From the NCBI GenBank assembly GCA_018398585.1, contig JAGTTD010000026.1:1307001-1371000 (forward strand): a stretch of DNA of 64,000 nt, given 5' to 3'. The notes below the pieces were generated by a model. That model was not told where the DNA came from. It saw only the letters and a list, made by a program, of their open reading frames with translations, and did no database searches. This document shows positions 34,056-45,752 of the stretch, in pieces. The stretch comes from Simmondsia chinensis (taxonomy: Eukaryota; Streptophyta; Magnoliopsida; Caryophyllales; Simmondsiaceae). The position numbers were made by a program, and so were the translations under genes. How positions within the stretch are numbered: position 1 is the stretch's first letter; every line of letters starts with the position of its first letter.

Positions 34056-35470
34056 TAGGGGTGCACATGGTCCGGTTTGGCGGTTTATGGTTACCAAACC
34101 GTAAAAATACGGTTTGATAATTTTACAAAACAAAACCAAACTGTTTTGTCCCACAAACTAAACTGGACCAAACCGTAAATATGGTCCGGTCCGGTCCGGT
34201 CTAGTTTATGGTTTTAACTATTATAATGGAAAACTTGTTATTAACACTAATATGAACATAATTTGATTAATATTAAAATTATCATTAACTGCAAAACATC
34301 TCAAAATATGAAAACTTTACTTATCTTCCTAATTTATAGTATAAAACATGTTTGTACTATATACTATATAAACAAAAACTACAAACGATACATAAAATTA
34401 GTTTGTTAAATTCATTAGTAATGTTTTTTTTGGACAAATTTAGCAGTAACATTAGGTTTGTTAAAATTTTTAAGTTGTTAATGAAATATTTAGTGATTCA
34501 GTCACAGATTAGAACAAATTGAATCAACGAGTGAATTTTACTTGCATCTAATATGATTCTATCACTAAAAATTACATCTTTACCTTAAATTAAATTTTTA
34601 AAAAAGACTAAACTGACATAATATAGATTCTAAATAAACTAAATTGACATAATTAAAAGTATAAGGTTTAAGTTGTCATGATTAGAAAAGTACAAAGGCC
34701 TTTAGTGTAAATAACCTTAATTATTTTCATCGAGTTATCAAGTAAATTTTTGCTACTAATATAACTTGTTATGATTTGGATGATATAAATAATCATTGAA
34801 TTCTTTAATTAATAGTTTATATGGTTGATGGTTTAAGTTTGGTTTTAAACCAAACCTAAACAATAAATCCTAATAACCAAAGTGTGCGGAAATAAACAAT
34901 TCTCCCGGTATGCAATTGAATCAAATACCACAATAATAACGAGAAATAAATGGACTAAAAGAAAAAAAAAAATAATCGACACAATAATTTACGTGGAAAC
35001 TCCTTTACCATCGAAAGGGGAGAAAACCACGGGCGAAGATCGAAGTTTTATTATTGAATCAAAAGAAGAATTACAATATTTTCTCTCGCACTCAATTTTG
35101 TATTGTGGCGTCGCCGCTGGGAAGAATACCTCACTTTTAATTTGGATACTTCATGACGTAACCCTACGTCTGAATTTATAGGCGCTGGAAAATTCCGCTT
35201 CCCGATCGATTGGTACTTCACCGATCGATCGGCTTGCTTATTGGAGGCGTCCTACTTTTATGTAACTTTTCCGATCGATCGGGCTGCACTCCGATCGATC
35301 GGCCTCCTCCCTTCTCTTCTTTAAAAACCAAGTAATTTTGAGACATTTTCTTAACACAAAGTTTTCTAGACCAAACCTTGATTTTTCAAACCACATTAAC
35401 CAAACCAAACCATCATTTGTGGTTTGGTCCGGTTTGGATTACGGTTTAAACCATTTTTTGCACATTTCTA
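34056..35470. mobile_element. hAT-like CCGGTTTGG-rich element with nested solo LTR
   Basis: Starts TAGGGGTGCACATGGTCCGG and ends CATTTTTTGCACATTTCTA, an imperfect terminal inversion. Subterminal inverted words are GGTCCGGTTTGG and AAACCGTAA. Flanks ATGGCCCA and ATCGCCCG match at six of eight positions. The interior includes a TTTAGTCC-type MITE piece (34560-34720) and a copia solo LTR. Confidence 0.6.
34883..35356 (-). repeat. copia solo LTR (same family as 1000-4784)
   Basis: TGTGCGGAAATAAACAATTC...CATTTTCTTAACA aligns along the LTR at 1000-1437. It is flanked by a perfect 5-bp duplication CAAAG (34878-34882 and 35357-35361). No internal region is present, which indicates LTR-LTR recombination. 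Four GATCGATCGG-type palindromes lie at 35202, 35221, 35271 and 35291. Confidence 0.92.
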
Positions 35471-35478
35471 ATCGCCCG

Positions 35479-36460
35479 TGTAGCAGTCAAAAACATAAAA
35501 CATTTAAAAAAAACTCAAGTTTGGGAAGTCATGTAATTTTACAGGCTTAGAGCAAGTTGATTAAACAACCTTTTTTAGATAACGGAGATGTGCAAGCTGG
35601 CTTACAGCACCTCAAATAATCTATTTTATATTATAATACTTGCTAATATATAGATCATTTATACTTCCACTCCTCCTCACCAATGTTAAAAAAAGGAATG
35701 CGGAGTATTGTAAAACGTGGTTCGTGCCAATTTGTTCTTTCCATGACTAGTGGTAGGTTAGGAAAGTTTCTTCACTGGGGCGCATTTGAATAGTAGTTGC
35801 AATAAATACTTTCAAGTATATAAATTCGAGCATATAGTAAATGTGATGTTGCTGAGTTTTATTTAATATAGTGTACAATCGTCAAGTACATCTTTGGTAT
35901 ATAAGCAAGTCTTCTTTAAAATGCACTCAGCTGTAGTTTAAAGTAATAGATAACATATAGTAAAACATTACCAGATTATTATTCGTTATAATTTACAAGA
36001 CCTATAATGACTTGCAAAAACTTTGTTCTTTTAGTAATATATGATTAGGAGCAAAGAGATTAATCAAGAAAATTTTGATAAATAACTAGGTGTATAATTT
36101 AACTTTTTACATAAATAAATAGATTCTATAAAACAATCAATATTATTTCTTTTCCAAAATTCATGGGGGACAATCGCGCCAATGCTTGTACGGTGATTCT
36201 GCTACTGTCCATTGCCAATCTCAAGATTTTAGGGGTTCATATAAGTTTAAGGGTAAATCTAACTTGTGCCCGAGAGAGAAAGAGATTGATTGATTAACAG
36301 AGAGAAGGTATTTTTCTCTCTCTATCTCTCTCTCCCGTTCTCAAATCTGTGCCCTTGACCCTAAGTTTAATCAATAATATTTTTTTTTTTTTTGGAAATC
36401 AACATCATCAATCTCTTGAAAAAAAATCTTAGATCAAGAATAAATAACCAGTATTGTCTA
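35479..36460. other. no gene seen
   Basis: Intergenic DNA with a CT-dinucleotide microsatellite (TCTCTCTCTATCTCTCTCTC near 36315-36335). No gene is recognised. Confidence 0.35.
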
Positions 36461-36469
36461 ACCAAAATA

Positions 36470-36667
36470 AGGTAATTCCTAATAGTATCGAGGTCCCAAG
36501 CAAACATTTGAATGGGCCATTTGTATATAATAAAGTTTCTCTTGACAAATTATAAATGTTTTTAATCATAAAACTTATAATTATTAACAATTAAAACATT
36601 AAAAATGTAGTCCTAAAATTCTGGATCCCAAGCGGTTGCTTGGGCTGCTTAGATTATGTCCGACTCT
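36470..36667. mobile_element. GGGCC-type short dispersed element
   Basis: Contains GAGGTCCCAAGCAAACATTTG, AATGGGCCATTTG, CTGGATCCCAAGCGGTTGCTTGGGCTGC and TTAGATTATGTCC, in the same order as 27037-27231. Confidence 0.45.
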
Positions 36668-36939
36668 GAAATAAAATAATACATAATTGTTTACGTGAAA
36701 ACCTCCAATCGTGTATCTCATCCACTATGAAATCTTGAATCATAATCGAGAATGATTATTGAAAATCCCACTCAACAGTTTTCACCTCAAATTTAACTTC
36801 TGCATAGGAAAAGATAGAAGTCCTCAAACATGACAAAGTTGCTAACATTCTATGAATGACACTTAAAATCAAACACAAAAAATTTGATTACAGACAGAAC
36901 ACTCACAATCAATCTTCTCGGTTTCTCTCCCTACTGATA

Positions 36940-38560
36940 TAGTTTTAAAAGTGTATTTTAAACCATCTACTCACAAGTATATGAGTCGTAGCTAAATCGA
37001 GTATACAGGTCGTATCCATAGGGAATCAGAGTTAAGTTGGATTTCATTATTAGCGAATGATGTAATTTTGGGTTTTTGTTGGTTTGAATGATTTGTAGAC
37101 CAAATTAACAAAACTAACGGTAAATAAAAGTTGTCAATTCAATTGAGGTTAGTGTAGGGAATGAATTTTGAGTAGTTTTACTCATATTCCGTCATTATAT
37201 TCTACTATGACAATGATTTAGGAGGTTTAGGCTACAAGCACTAAGCCTGGGTTAATATTTAAACTAGGGATTAGGATAATGAACTAGTCTAATGGCATAA
37301 CCTATCATATCACCCTATGTGTAGCATAAATTATCTCATTAATACTACTTAATTCCTTTCTTGCTTATAGTTTAGTATTAAACCTAAACTAATACTTAAA
37401 TTAGGGTTTAGGGTAATGAACTAATATAAGGGCATAACCCATCTTATTATCCTAGGTGTAGCATGGATTATTTCACTAGAACTAATAAATTCCTTTATCA
37501 CTTCTAATTAAGTATTATTTTGTATAAAAAATTGTGTTCAGGGTTGGGTACAACCGTAACCTTCACCGCGCGTGAAAACCAGTTATGTTATGGTCTAAGC
37601 TACAAACTCATGGACTAATGCTAATAACTTGAAGATCTTCACATAGCTACAAGCATACACAAAGAAACACCAAACAACAATCATAAATTTCTCACAGGGG
37701 TGCCTATATAACATAACATAAATTCATTGTCAAAGTAAAATACAAATTTGGGATACGGACGACTATCCGTCCTTCATCGCTAAACTAAAAGAGTTTTACA
37801 CATCATTCAAATCGAAGAAAGATAAAACACTGAATGAAAACTAGGAATTGAAGACTCCCTCAATTGATGTTGACGTTGATCCTTTCTTTGATTCCCCTAG
37901 CACTCCGACCTGCTGCGCTTCGACGTTTGAGAACCTTTTGGATCTCGTAGCGGCTTCGCGAAGGAAAGGAGAAGAGGAGGAGCGGCAAAAGATAGGGAAT
38001 ACATTAGGTCTCCCCCTCTCTTTACATAAAGGCCGCGTGTGCAAGGGGTACACGCGTCTTTTTTTGGCAGCGTGCGCTGTTAACTTAAAATGCGCGTAAC
38101 GTTTTATTCGTAAAAAGTTACAAGCCAAATTATATATCAAATAGAAGATCTCGAAGCGATCTATATGATCCTAGTGGTATCATCAGTGGTAATTTATATT
38201 ATTGCATCATGAAGGCTCTTCTTTTAGCCTTTTATTTGTTTTAAGCTTGACCAATTGCCGAAATTGTTGGCCGATCAATCCGCGCACCCAAGAGAAGAAT
38301 ATCTTGACTAAATCTGACACAATTGATCCTTTTTTTCCATGTGGTCGGGTTTCTCAAAGTAGTCTTCAATTATGCCTCGATTACGCTTGATTCTACTACT
38401 TTTTAACTTTTGTTTGCTCCGTTACACTCTAAACTTGAATATACCTAAATTACAATAAAAAAAACACATGTAAAAGGTGAATATGTTGTAGGAACAAAAA
38501 AAAAAAAATGTAAATATAAAGTATATCACCTACCTTCTCGCATTGTTTCCTCTCGTCATA
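36940..38560. repeat. unclassified retroelement-like repeat
   Basis: Includes CTACTCACAAGTATATGAGTCGTAG and ACAGGTCGTATCCATAGGG, words that recur widely in plant repeats, a tandem duplication (37256-37510) and AGTAGTCTTCAATTATGCCTCGATTACGCTTGATT, similar to 46480-46520. The small frames at 37841-38140 overlap on both strands and show no domain. No gene is called. Confidence 0.35.
37256..37510. repeat. 136-bp tandem duplication
   Basis: GGATAATGAACTAGTCTAATGGCATAACC and GGGTAATGAACTAATATAAGGGCATAACC are 136 bp apart. Each is followed by a ...TAGCAT..ATTATxTCA block and AATTCCTTT. Confidence 0.65.
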
Positions 38561-39055
38561 CAATTCTTCATGGGTTTTTATTAAAAGTTACGCGATAGAT
38601 ATTTCAAATTTTTACTTAAATAATCAATTGGCCATTTTAAATGACTTGAATGAGTAATGTGGAGCTGATATAAATCTGACACGATATGAAAATATTGGGT
38701 TTGTGTCATGATTTTTGAAGCCAAGTTGAATTTTGGTTGATTTATTTAACTCGTTTAGGTAATTAGGTTAAATTTAAGTTTGACTTATTTAACTTATTTT
38801 CAACACGTTTGACCCATTTATATATGTTATGTATTTTAATAATATAGTAATGTTCTTTTGGTAACTTACCTCACATAAGATGACTTGAACGATATGTTTG
38901 TAAATATTAATGTGAGAGTTCATTTTAACAATTATAACTATGTGTATTTATTGTTACTATCAGCAATGAAGTATATTATTGATATGTTTGTAAATTGAAA
39001 AACTAGGATTTATCGAAAAAATCATCAATATAATTAAATGAGTGTGGGTTACTCG

Positions 39056-39617
39056 TAGGGATGGAAATGGGGCGGGGCGGGTACAGGGGCCGCCTCCTCC
39101 ATACCCATACCCGCCATCCAAATTCTATACCCGTACCCGCCCCATTACCCGCCACGGGTATGAAGTGGGTACCCGTACCCGACCGGCGGGTACATACCCA
39201 TACCCATTACCAGCCCCAACCCGCCTCATACCCACCCCGTACCCGCTCCTCGTACCCACCTTGTTACCTATCCATTGTCCAACTTGTTACACATAAAATT
39301 CTTTTCTTTTTCCTTTCAATAATAACCATGACTTCATAATTATAAATTGCCTGAGAAATTTATTTTATATAAAATAACACAACGGGGATATGCGGGTACG
39401 GGGAAGAGCGGGTCGGATACATATGCGGGTACGAGGCGGGGTGGGGCAGGTATGGGGCGGGTACAAGCCTATACCCGTACCCACCCCATACCCGTGACGG
39501 GTATTGAAATGTGTATCCTACCCGTACCCATTACCCGCATCATCTATACCCATACCCGCCCCAAACAGGGAGGACCCCCACGGGTAACGGGTTTTACCCG
39601 CCCCATTGCCATCCCTA
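39056..39617. mobile_element. GGGTACGGG-type non-autonomous hAT-like element
   Basis: TAGGGATGGAAATGGGGCGGG and CGCCCCATTGCCATCCCTA are inverted termini. A perfect 8-bp target duplication GTTACTCG lies at 39048-39055 and 39618-39625. The GC-rich subterminal parts are made of TACCCGTACCCGC words on one side and GGGTACGGGG on the other. It has no real coding sequence. Confidence 0.88.
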
Positions 39618-39689
39618 GTTACTCGTCTAATAATTGATTTCGATAAAGGATGAGAGCTCCTAATTTATTTAACAAATAGGTGGGATTCT

Positions 39690-40950
39690 AATTGTTGGAA
39701 AATTACACATCAATCATATGTGGAAGTGAAAGATCAACAAAAACAACGAAAACAACATACAAATATTTACGAGGAAAACCCTCTCTCAAGTAGAGGGAAA
39801 AACCACGAGACTCAAACGGGTCCCTCATCCACTATGAAATTCAATGAATTATAATATCTAATTATAACCTCCAAACTCCATGTAGAATCATCACCATCAA
39901 CGTGACTATTGCGCGGTAAGTTACCAACCCTCTCAAAGTGCAACCACTGCACAGCGAGTAGGGGTGTAAACGAACATAGCGCTCGTTGAACTACTAGTGT
40001 TCAAAATCAATTAGGGCTCGTTCGTGTTCATTAGGAGGGCTTGATAGCTTATCGAGCAGAGTTCGAGCAGGCTCGATAAGCTTAACGAGCCGAGTTCGAG
40101 CAAGGGTTGCTCGGCTCGCTAATGTTCACGAACAGTTTGATAAGGGCTCGGACTCATTAAGAGCTCGTTAAGGGGCTCGATATCAGCTCATTAAGTGCTC
40201 TTTATGAGCTCAATAATAGTTGGTATTAGTTCAAAAATGGTTCAATAATAACTTAAAAAGCTCTGCTCGTTAATGAGCTCGACTCGATTGCAAGCTTGGC
40301 TCGGCTTTAAACTCGATTGGGCTCGATAATGAGCTCGACTCGACTCGATAATGAGCTCGACTCGACTAGATAACAGCTCGACTCGGCTCGATAAGCCTAA
40401 CGAGCCAAGTCGAGTATTGAACACACTATATTCTTATCGAACCAAGTTCGAACAAGGGTTAAAAATGCTCGATAAGAGCTCGCTTCGAACTCGAGCTTGA
40501 TAAGCCTTATCGAACTCGAGTTCGAACAAGGGGATGCTCGGCTCAGCGCAGCTCATTTACACCCCTAACGGCAAGTCATCAACCCTCCTCAATATAGCTT
40601 TTGCACGGTGAGCCATCAATCCTCTTACAATGTAGCTTTGGATAGAGGAAGTTACAAAACTCTCATCAATTCCTCTCTATCAAAACCCCTTACATCTTCC
40701 TTACTTTTTCCTCCCTATTTTTCCTGCTCCTCACCTCTTAAATTTAAACTCTATTTATAACTAAGTTAGCTAAATCTAATTTGATTTAGAATATCAAACT
40801 TATTTAAGTAACTCAATATTAAATCATAGCCCGTAAAGTCAAATCCTAATCAAATTTAAATCATATCAAATCAATATATTTTTAAGACTCTCGCATAATC
40901 TGAACACAATGATGACACGGTACAACACATTTGTCAACGTAAAGGCCAGA
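39690..40950 (+). repeat. LTR-like repeat, family L (unit 1, with nested hAT-like element)
   Basis: Begins TGTTGGAAAATTACAC and carries TTTACGAGGAAAACCCTCTC, GGAAAAACCACGAGACTCAAACGGG, TAAGTTACCAACCCTCTCAAAG and further xCCAACCCTC modules. The end reads TTGTCAACGTAAAGGCCAGACATAAC. It is interrupted at 39959-40567. It is the first copy of a tandem duplication whose second copy starts about 46590. Confidence 0.6.
39959..40567. mobile_element. hAT-like GAGCTCG-rich element
   Basis: TAGGGGTGTAAACGAAC and CTCATTTACACCCCTA are inverted termini. Flanks ACAGCGAG (39951-39958) and ACGGCAAG (40568-40575) each differ by one base from ACGGCGAG at 46774-46781 in the other copy of the duplication, where no element is present. 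That is a direct empty-site comparison. Confidence 0.88.
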
Positions 40951-40991
40951 CATAACTTTAAGTAACCTGAGGCAGTTGCTTAATTTAGCTG

Positions 40992-41292
40992 AAATTCATA
41001 TGGGGTTTTTTAACGGGAATTTGGCGGGAGTTAGGGGCGCGTGCGGGTAGTTAGCCGCCTCTATTTTTGGGCGTATTTTTAACTATATTGGCTAATTCTA
41101 GTGTATTTCTTTACCTTATCTATTTCCATTATTTTCTTAAATTCCTACTATATAAGGAATTGATTTGTAATTAGTTAGGGTTTATCTAATATCAATACAA
41201 GTCGTTTTCTCCCTTATCTCTCTATTATCTTCTTCCTCAATTTCTCTTCTATCTTGTGTGAATTGAATCTAGGAATTGAGCTTTTGGTATCA
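40992..41292 (+). repeat. gypsy-2 5' LTR
   Basis: Aligns with 45753-46030: GGCGTATTTTTAACTATATTGGC, ATTTCCATTATTTTCTTAAATTCC, ATATCAATACAAGTCG, TTCTCTTCTATCTTG and the end GAGCTTTTGGTATCA. The left edge is approximate. Confidence 0.8.
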
Positions 41293-41293
41293 T

Positions 41294-41306
41294 TGGTATC
41301 AGAGCT
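41294..41306 (+). promoter_or_regulatory. gypsy-2 primer binding site (tRNA-iMet)
   Basis: TGGTATCAGAGC lies one to two bases after the 5' LTR and is the same primer type as in the first gypsy element. Confidence 0.85.
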
Positions 41307-41482
41307 ACAATCCTCTGTCTGTGGGTGATCAATTTTGAGCTATAGCTGTTGACAATACTAGATCAGCAACAGAGATGTGCCAAGTGGAAGAATTCTTATT
41401 TGCACAGATCAAAACTACGGATGAAAAGCTGGATCAAACTGCGGGTGAGCTTCAAGCATCGATTCACGAGCCCTAAGAACTT

Positions 41483-42180
41483 ATGATCGCCATGTCCTTG
41501 CAGCATGGGAGGCAATTGGACAAAGCTGGAGGTTTAATAGAAGGAGGATCGCATTCTACTGCCACTAATTTGGTACCCGAAGTTCATCAATCTAGGCAAC
41601 AAGGAGGTAGCAATTCCTATACTGCTAGATTGAGTAGGATGGACTTTCCTTTGTTTAGTGGAGAGGATGTGAATGGATGGTTATACATGTGTGAGCAATT
41701 TGTTTTTTTTTTTTTTTTTTTTTTTTGACAATACTTCTAAGGTGGATAAGGTTAGAATAGCAGCAGTTCATTTGAGAGGGTCAGCCTTACAGTGGCATTT
41801 GAAGTTTGTGAAGAATAGAAGTGATCCATCTGCATTAACTTGGGAAGATTATGTGAACTCTTTGAAGACACAATTTGGTAGTGCCTATGAAGATCCCATT
41901 TCGGATCAATGAAGGTCAAGCAAGAAGGAACAATTAAAGAGTTTTTGTGTGGTTATTAGAGCTGACTTTAATTAAGCTCAACTCGTTAGTTGTTTCTTGA
42001 CTAGATTGTTTGATGATTTGGAGTTAGAAGTCAGGCCGAGACAACCAGCAACGCTGCAACACGCAACATGTTTGAGGCCAAGGTGGAGGCATTAGCCAAA
42101 CAATTGAAGTTCTCTAAGATTCCTTTATTGCCTACCCCATCTACTCCAAAAATATCTCCATTCATCATTTAAAACCCTCC
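41483..42180 (+). pseudogene. gypsy-2 gag remnant
   Basis: The frame reads ARLSRMDFPLFSGEDVNGWLYMCEQF, then a T run of about 25 (41701-41726) breaks it. It resumes in another phase with DNTSKVDKVRIAAVHLRGSALQWHLKFVKN and WEDYVNSLKTQFGS. These are plant gypsy capsid phrases. More stops follow to about 42180. Confidence 0.85.
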
Positions 42181-42193
42181 TCGAAATAACCCA

Positions 42194-42661
42194 ATGCATA
42201 ATAGAGCTACTAGACTGTCCCAAAATGCACCAGTCACAAACAGACCCCAAAGAGCATTGTCAAGAACAGAGTTGCAGGAGGAACGAGCTAAATGGATATG
42301 TTATTTTTGTGATGAAAAGTTTGAGGTGGTACATAAGTATAAGATGAAGGGACCTCAATTGGTTGTCATTGAATTAGATGAGGAGGACAGTGAAGAGTGT
42401 AGTGAACAAGTAGATCCTCAAGGAGGTAATGAAGAACCAATGTTGAAATCCACAGCTCACATCTCACTCCATGCCTTATTAGGAGCCCCTCATTATCAGA
42501 CTTTGCTAGTCACTGGTTCAGTGAAGAGAAGGCCTGTGCATATTTTGATAGATTCTGGCTCAACACACAATTTCATAGATGCTAATCGAGTATCCAAACC
42601 ATGTTGCCATCAGACTGGAGTGAAACCTATAGCAATAATAGTGGCAGATGGAAGCAATTAA
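42194..42661 (+). pseudogene. gypsy-2 nucleocapsid/protease remnant
   Basis: The frame holds a damaged zinc knuckle (WICYFCDEKFEVVHKYKMKG) and the protease motif RRPVHILIDSGSTHNFID. It stops at DGSN. Protease sequence continues in a different phase at 42661-42855 (CDMVLDIKWLSTL). Confidence 0.82.
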
Positions 42662-43149
42662 GTTGCAATTCTCAATGCTGGGAGCTCGATTGGAAGATGC
42701 AAGGGGTTTCGTACAAATCTGATTTCCTTCTAATTCCTTTAGGAGGGTGTGACATGGTCTTGGACATTAAATGGTTGTCGACACTAAGGGATATGAAGTG
42801 CAATTTCAAGGAGCTCATAATGGCTTTCACTGTCAATGGGAGCAGCAAGTGTTGAAGGGAGAAGGCTCTAATGCATGCAAGACTGTGGAAGCTAGAACAT
42901 TTCCAGGTCCATCACATCTTCACCTATCATTGCCTTGCTTAGGGTGCTACCTGAGCCAAGTCCTAGCAATGAAGCTGAGTTGAAGATGGTGGAAATGGGG
43001 CTTGAGAAGCAACAAGACTACCCAATTCCTAAGGTGATCAAGAACCTCCTTGCTTAATACTCATTCATTTTTGAGGAATCTCAACAGCTACCTCCGTCTA
43101 GGCCTTCATTTGATCACAAGATACACCTAAAGGAAGGTACATCCCCTAT

Positions 43150-44100
43150 TTGCAAGAGGCCCTAACGATATCCATCACTTCAAAAGGATGTAATTGAGAG
43201 TTTGGTGCAAGAGTTGATGGAGAAAGGGTACATCCAGCATAGTATAAGCCCTTATGCTTCTGCAGTGGTGTTAGTGAATAAGAAGGATGGGGGTTGGTGG
43301 ATGTGTGTGGACTACAGGGACCTGAATCAAGCCACCATCAAGGACAAGTTTCCCATTCCCTTGGTGAAAGAATTGTTTGATGAACTGGGTGATGCAAGGC
43401 TCTTCTCGAAGATTAACCTTAGATTAGGTTACTATCAGATCAAAATGCAAATTGAGGACATGCATAAGACAACTTTCAAGACTCATTTTGGGCACTTTGT
43501 GTTCTCAGTGATACCTTTTAGGCTCACTATTGCACCCTGTACATTTCAAGCTCTCATGACACAGTCTTTGCTTCCTACTTGAGGAAGTTTGTATTGATGT
43601 TCTTCGATGACATTCTAGTCTATAGTGCCAACTTGGAGGATCACATCAGGCATTTGCAGCTTATTTTTTGGCAACTGAAGGAGTGTCAGTTATATGCCAA
43701 GGATAGTAAATGCTCATTTGTAGCCACTCAGATTGAGTACCTAGGGCATATAATATCTAATGGACAGGTAGCAACTGACCCAGGGAAGATTGAAGCAATG
43801 CAACAGTGGCCAGCCCCTTCTAACATCAAATAGCTACGTGGCTACTTAGGACTCACTGGATACTATAAAATGTTTATAAGGAGTTATGGAGTCCTAGCAA
43901 AACCTCTTACTAAACTTTTGAAGAAGGATAGATGGAGATGGACAGAAAACTCACAGCTGGCCTTCGATCATCTAAAGAATGCAGTGATTTCAGCTCAAGT
44001 TCTAGCACTCCCAGACTTCTCTATATCATTCAATATTGAAGCAGACACCAGCAGCTATGGAATAGGTGCTGTTTTACTCCAAGCAGGACAGCCCTAGCCT
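43150..44100 (+). pseudogene. gypsy-2 reverse transcriptase and RNase H start
   Basis: Phrases are MVQELMEKGYIQHSISPYASAVVLVNKKDGGWWMCVDYRDLNQ, FSKINLRLGYYQIKM, FDDILVYSANLEDHIRHL and ATDPGKIEAMQQWPAPSNIK. After a stop come IRSYGVLAKPLTKLLKKDRWRW, ISFNIEADTSSYGIGAVLLQ. The catalytic Asp-Asp is kept but two frames and several stops are needed to read through. Confidence 0.88.
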
Positions 44101-44471
44101 TTCTCTGTAAGACCTTGTGTCTAAAGCAACAGCTGCTATCAGTCTACGAAAAGGAGCTCCTAGCAATAGTTGCAGCAGTACATAAGTGGCAATAGTATTT
44201 GCTCAACAGCACATTCATCATGAAGACTGATCACAAGTGTCTGAAATACCTCTTAGAACAAAAAATCCATACTTACTTTCAGCACTTGTGTTAGCTACAT
44301 TATTGATTACAAGAAGGGGAAGGAGAATACAGTGGCAGATGCTCTTTTCTGAATTACAAGTCAACAAATAGTGCGTATGATGTTGTCTGCTGTGGACTGT
44401 AATTTGTATGCCTTGATTAGCTGCAGCAAGACTCCTTAAGATATCCTAAGTACAGTTGGCAGCAAGGACAA

Positions 44472-44951
44472 TTGAAGAGGAATGGAAAATTAGTAGTGGG
44501 CCAAGATGAGAATGTGAGAAGTAAGATCTTAAAATGGCTTCACACCTCACCAAGTGGGGCATATTCAGGTAGAGATGCAACATTGCAGCGCATCAGGTCA
44601 ATGTTTTGTTGGAAGGGGATGGCCAGATCAATTCACGAGTTCATTGGAAGATGTCCTACTTGCCAAGCCTACAAACACGGGAACATAGCTTCCTCTGGCC
44701 TGTTGCAACCTCTTCCAAAACCAGATTCTCTTTGGACTGACATCTTATTGGACTTTATAGAAGGGCTTTCGAGGTTGTTTGGCATGGATGTCATCTTCGT
44801 GGTTGTGGATAGACTTGGCAAGATAGCTCATTTCATGGCCCTCACGCATCCATACACAGTCTTAACTGTTGCTCAAGCATACTTAGACAATGTTTACAAG
44901 CTTCATAGTATGTCTAGTACCATAGTGAGTGATAGAGATGCCATCTTCTAA
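44472..44951 (+). pseudogene. gypsy-2 integrase
   Basis: This frame carries KWLHTSPSGAYSGRDATLQRIRSMFCWKGMARSIHEFIGRCPTCQAYK (HHCC) and SLWTDILLDFIEGLSRLFGMDVIFVVVDRLGKIAHF, then STIVSDRDAIF. Its end is cut by a stop. The third catalytic region (HPQADDQTELVNKGLESYLRCM) reads on at 45015-45080. Confidence 0.88.
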
Positions 44952-45230
44952 AGTGAGTTTTGGCAAGCCTTGTTTTCCATACAAGGAGTGGACCTTCACC
45001 TTTTCACAGCTTACCACCCTCAGGCTGATGATCAAACTGAATTGGTCAATAAAGGGTTGGAAAGTTATTTAAGATGTATGTGTAGCACCAATTCCTTGTG
45101 TAGTCTAAATGGCTCTCATTTAGACTAGAAGACTCCTTATGAAATCATGTATGGCCAACCTCCTCCATTGCATATCCCCTATTTGCCTAGAGAGACATCG
45201 ATTAAAGCTGTGGACAGAAGCTGAGAAGAG

Positions 45231-45656
45231 ATGGTTAAGGTGGTTAGATTCCATTTAGCCCGAGCTCGAAATAAAATGAAGCAATTAGCTCATAGAAGGA
45301 GATCTTACAGAAACTTTCAAGTGGGTGATTGGGTGTATTTGAAGCAGCATCCCTACAGGCAGATCATTGTGGCTCACCGAAGTAACCATAAGCTCTCCCC
45401 AAAATATTTTGGGCCATTCCAGATCTTGTCAACAATGGGAAGAGTTGCATATCGGTTGGATTTAACCAATTCAACAAAAATCTATAATGTGGTTCATGTT
45501 TCTCAACTTAAACCTCCTTTGGTCCACTTCCCACTTACTCAATCCCTAATACCAACTGATCTGGATGTTGTCCCAAGGAAAGAACAAGACTTAAGTTTGG
45601 ATAGGAAGATGGCGAATCGTAATAATAGAGCAGCAACGAAGGTGTTGGTGCAATAG
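45231..45656 (+). pseudogene. gypsy-2 integrase C-terminal region
   Basis: RNFQVGDWVYLKQHPYRQ, HKLSPKYFGPFQILSTMGRVAYRLDLTNSTKIYNVVHVSQLKPP is the usual gypsy integrase C-terminal segment. A following VPRKEQDLSLDRKMANRNNRAATKVLVQ corresponds to the chromodomain start in related elements. It ends at a TAG at 45654-45656. Confidence 0.85.
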
Positions 45657-45752
45657 AAGGATCCACCTCTAGAAGAAGCTACATGGTATGACCTCCAAGT
45701 GAAGTTCCCACACTTTCACCCTGAATTTTTTTTTTTTTTGGGTGCGCGGGGT

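Noticed and set aside
33915..34154. 79-codon minus-strand ORF
   Set aside because: It spans an 88-bp insert, its flanking repeats and the end of a hAT-like element, so it is a composite by chance.
37841..38140. Overlapping frames on both strands
   Set aside because: No domain, start context or homologous phrase; they lie in a repeat-like segment with a tandem duplication.
39042..39339. Pro/Tyr/Thr-rich repeat proteins
   Set aside because: They are translations of TACCCG repeats at the arm of a MITE-like element with an exact 8-bp duplication.
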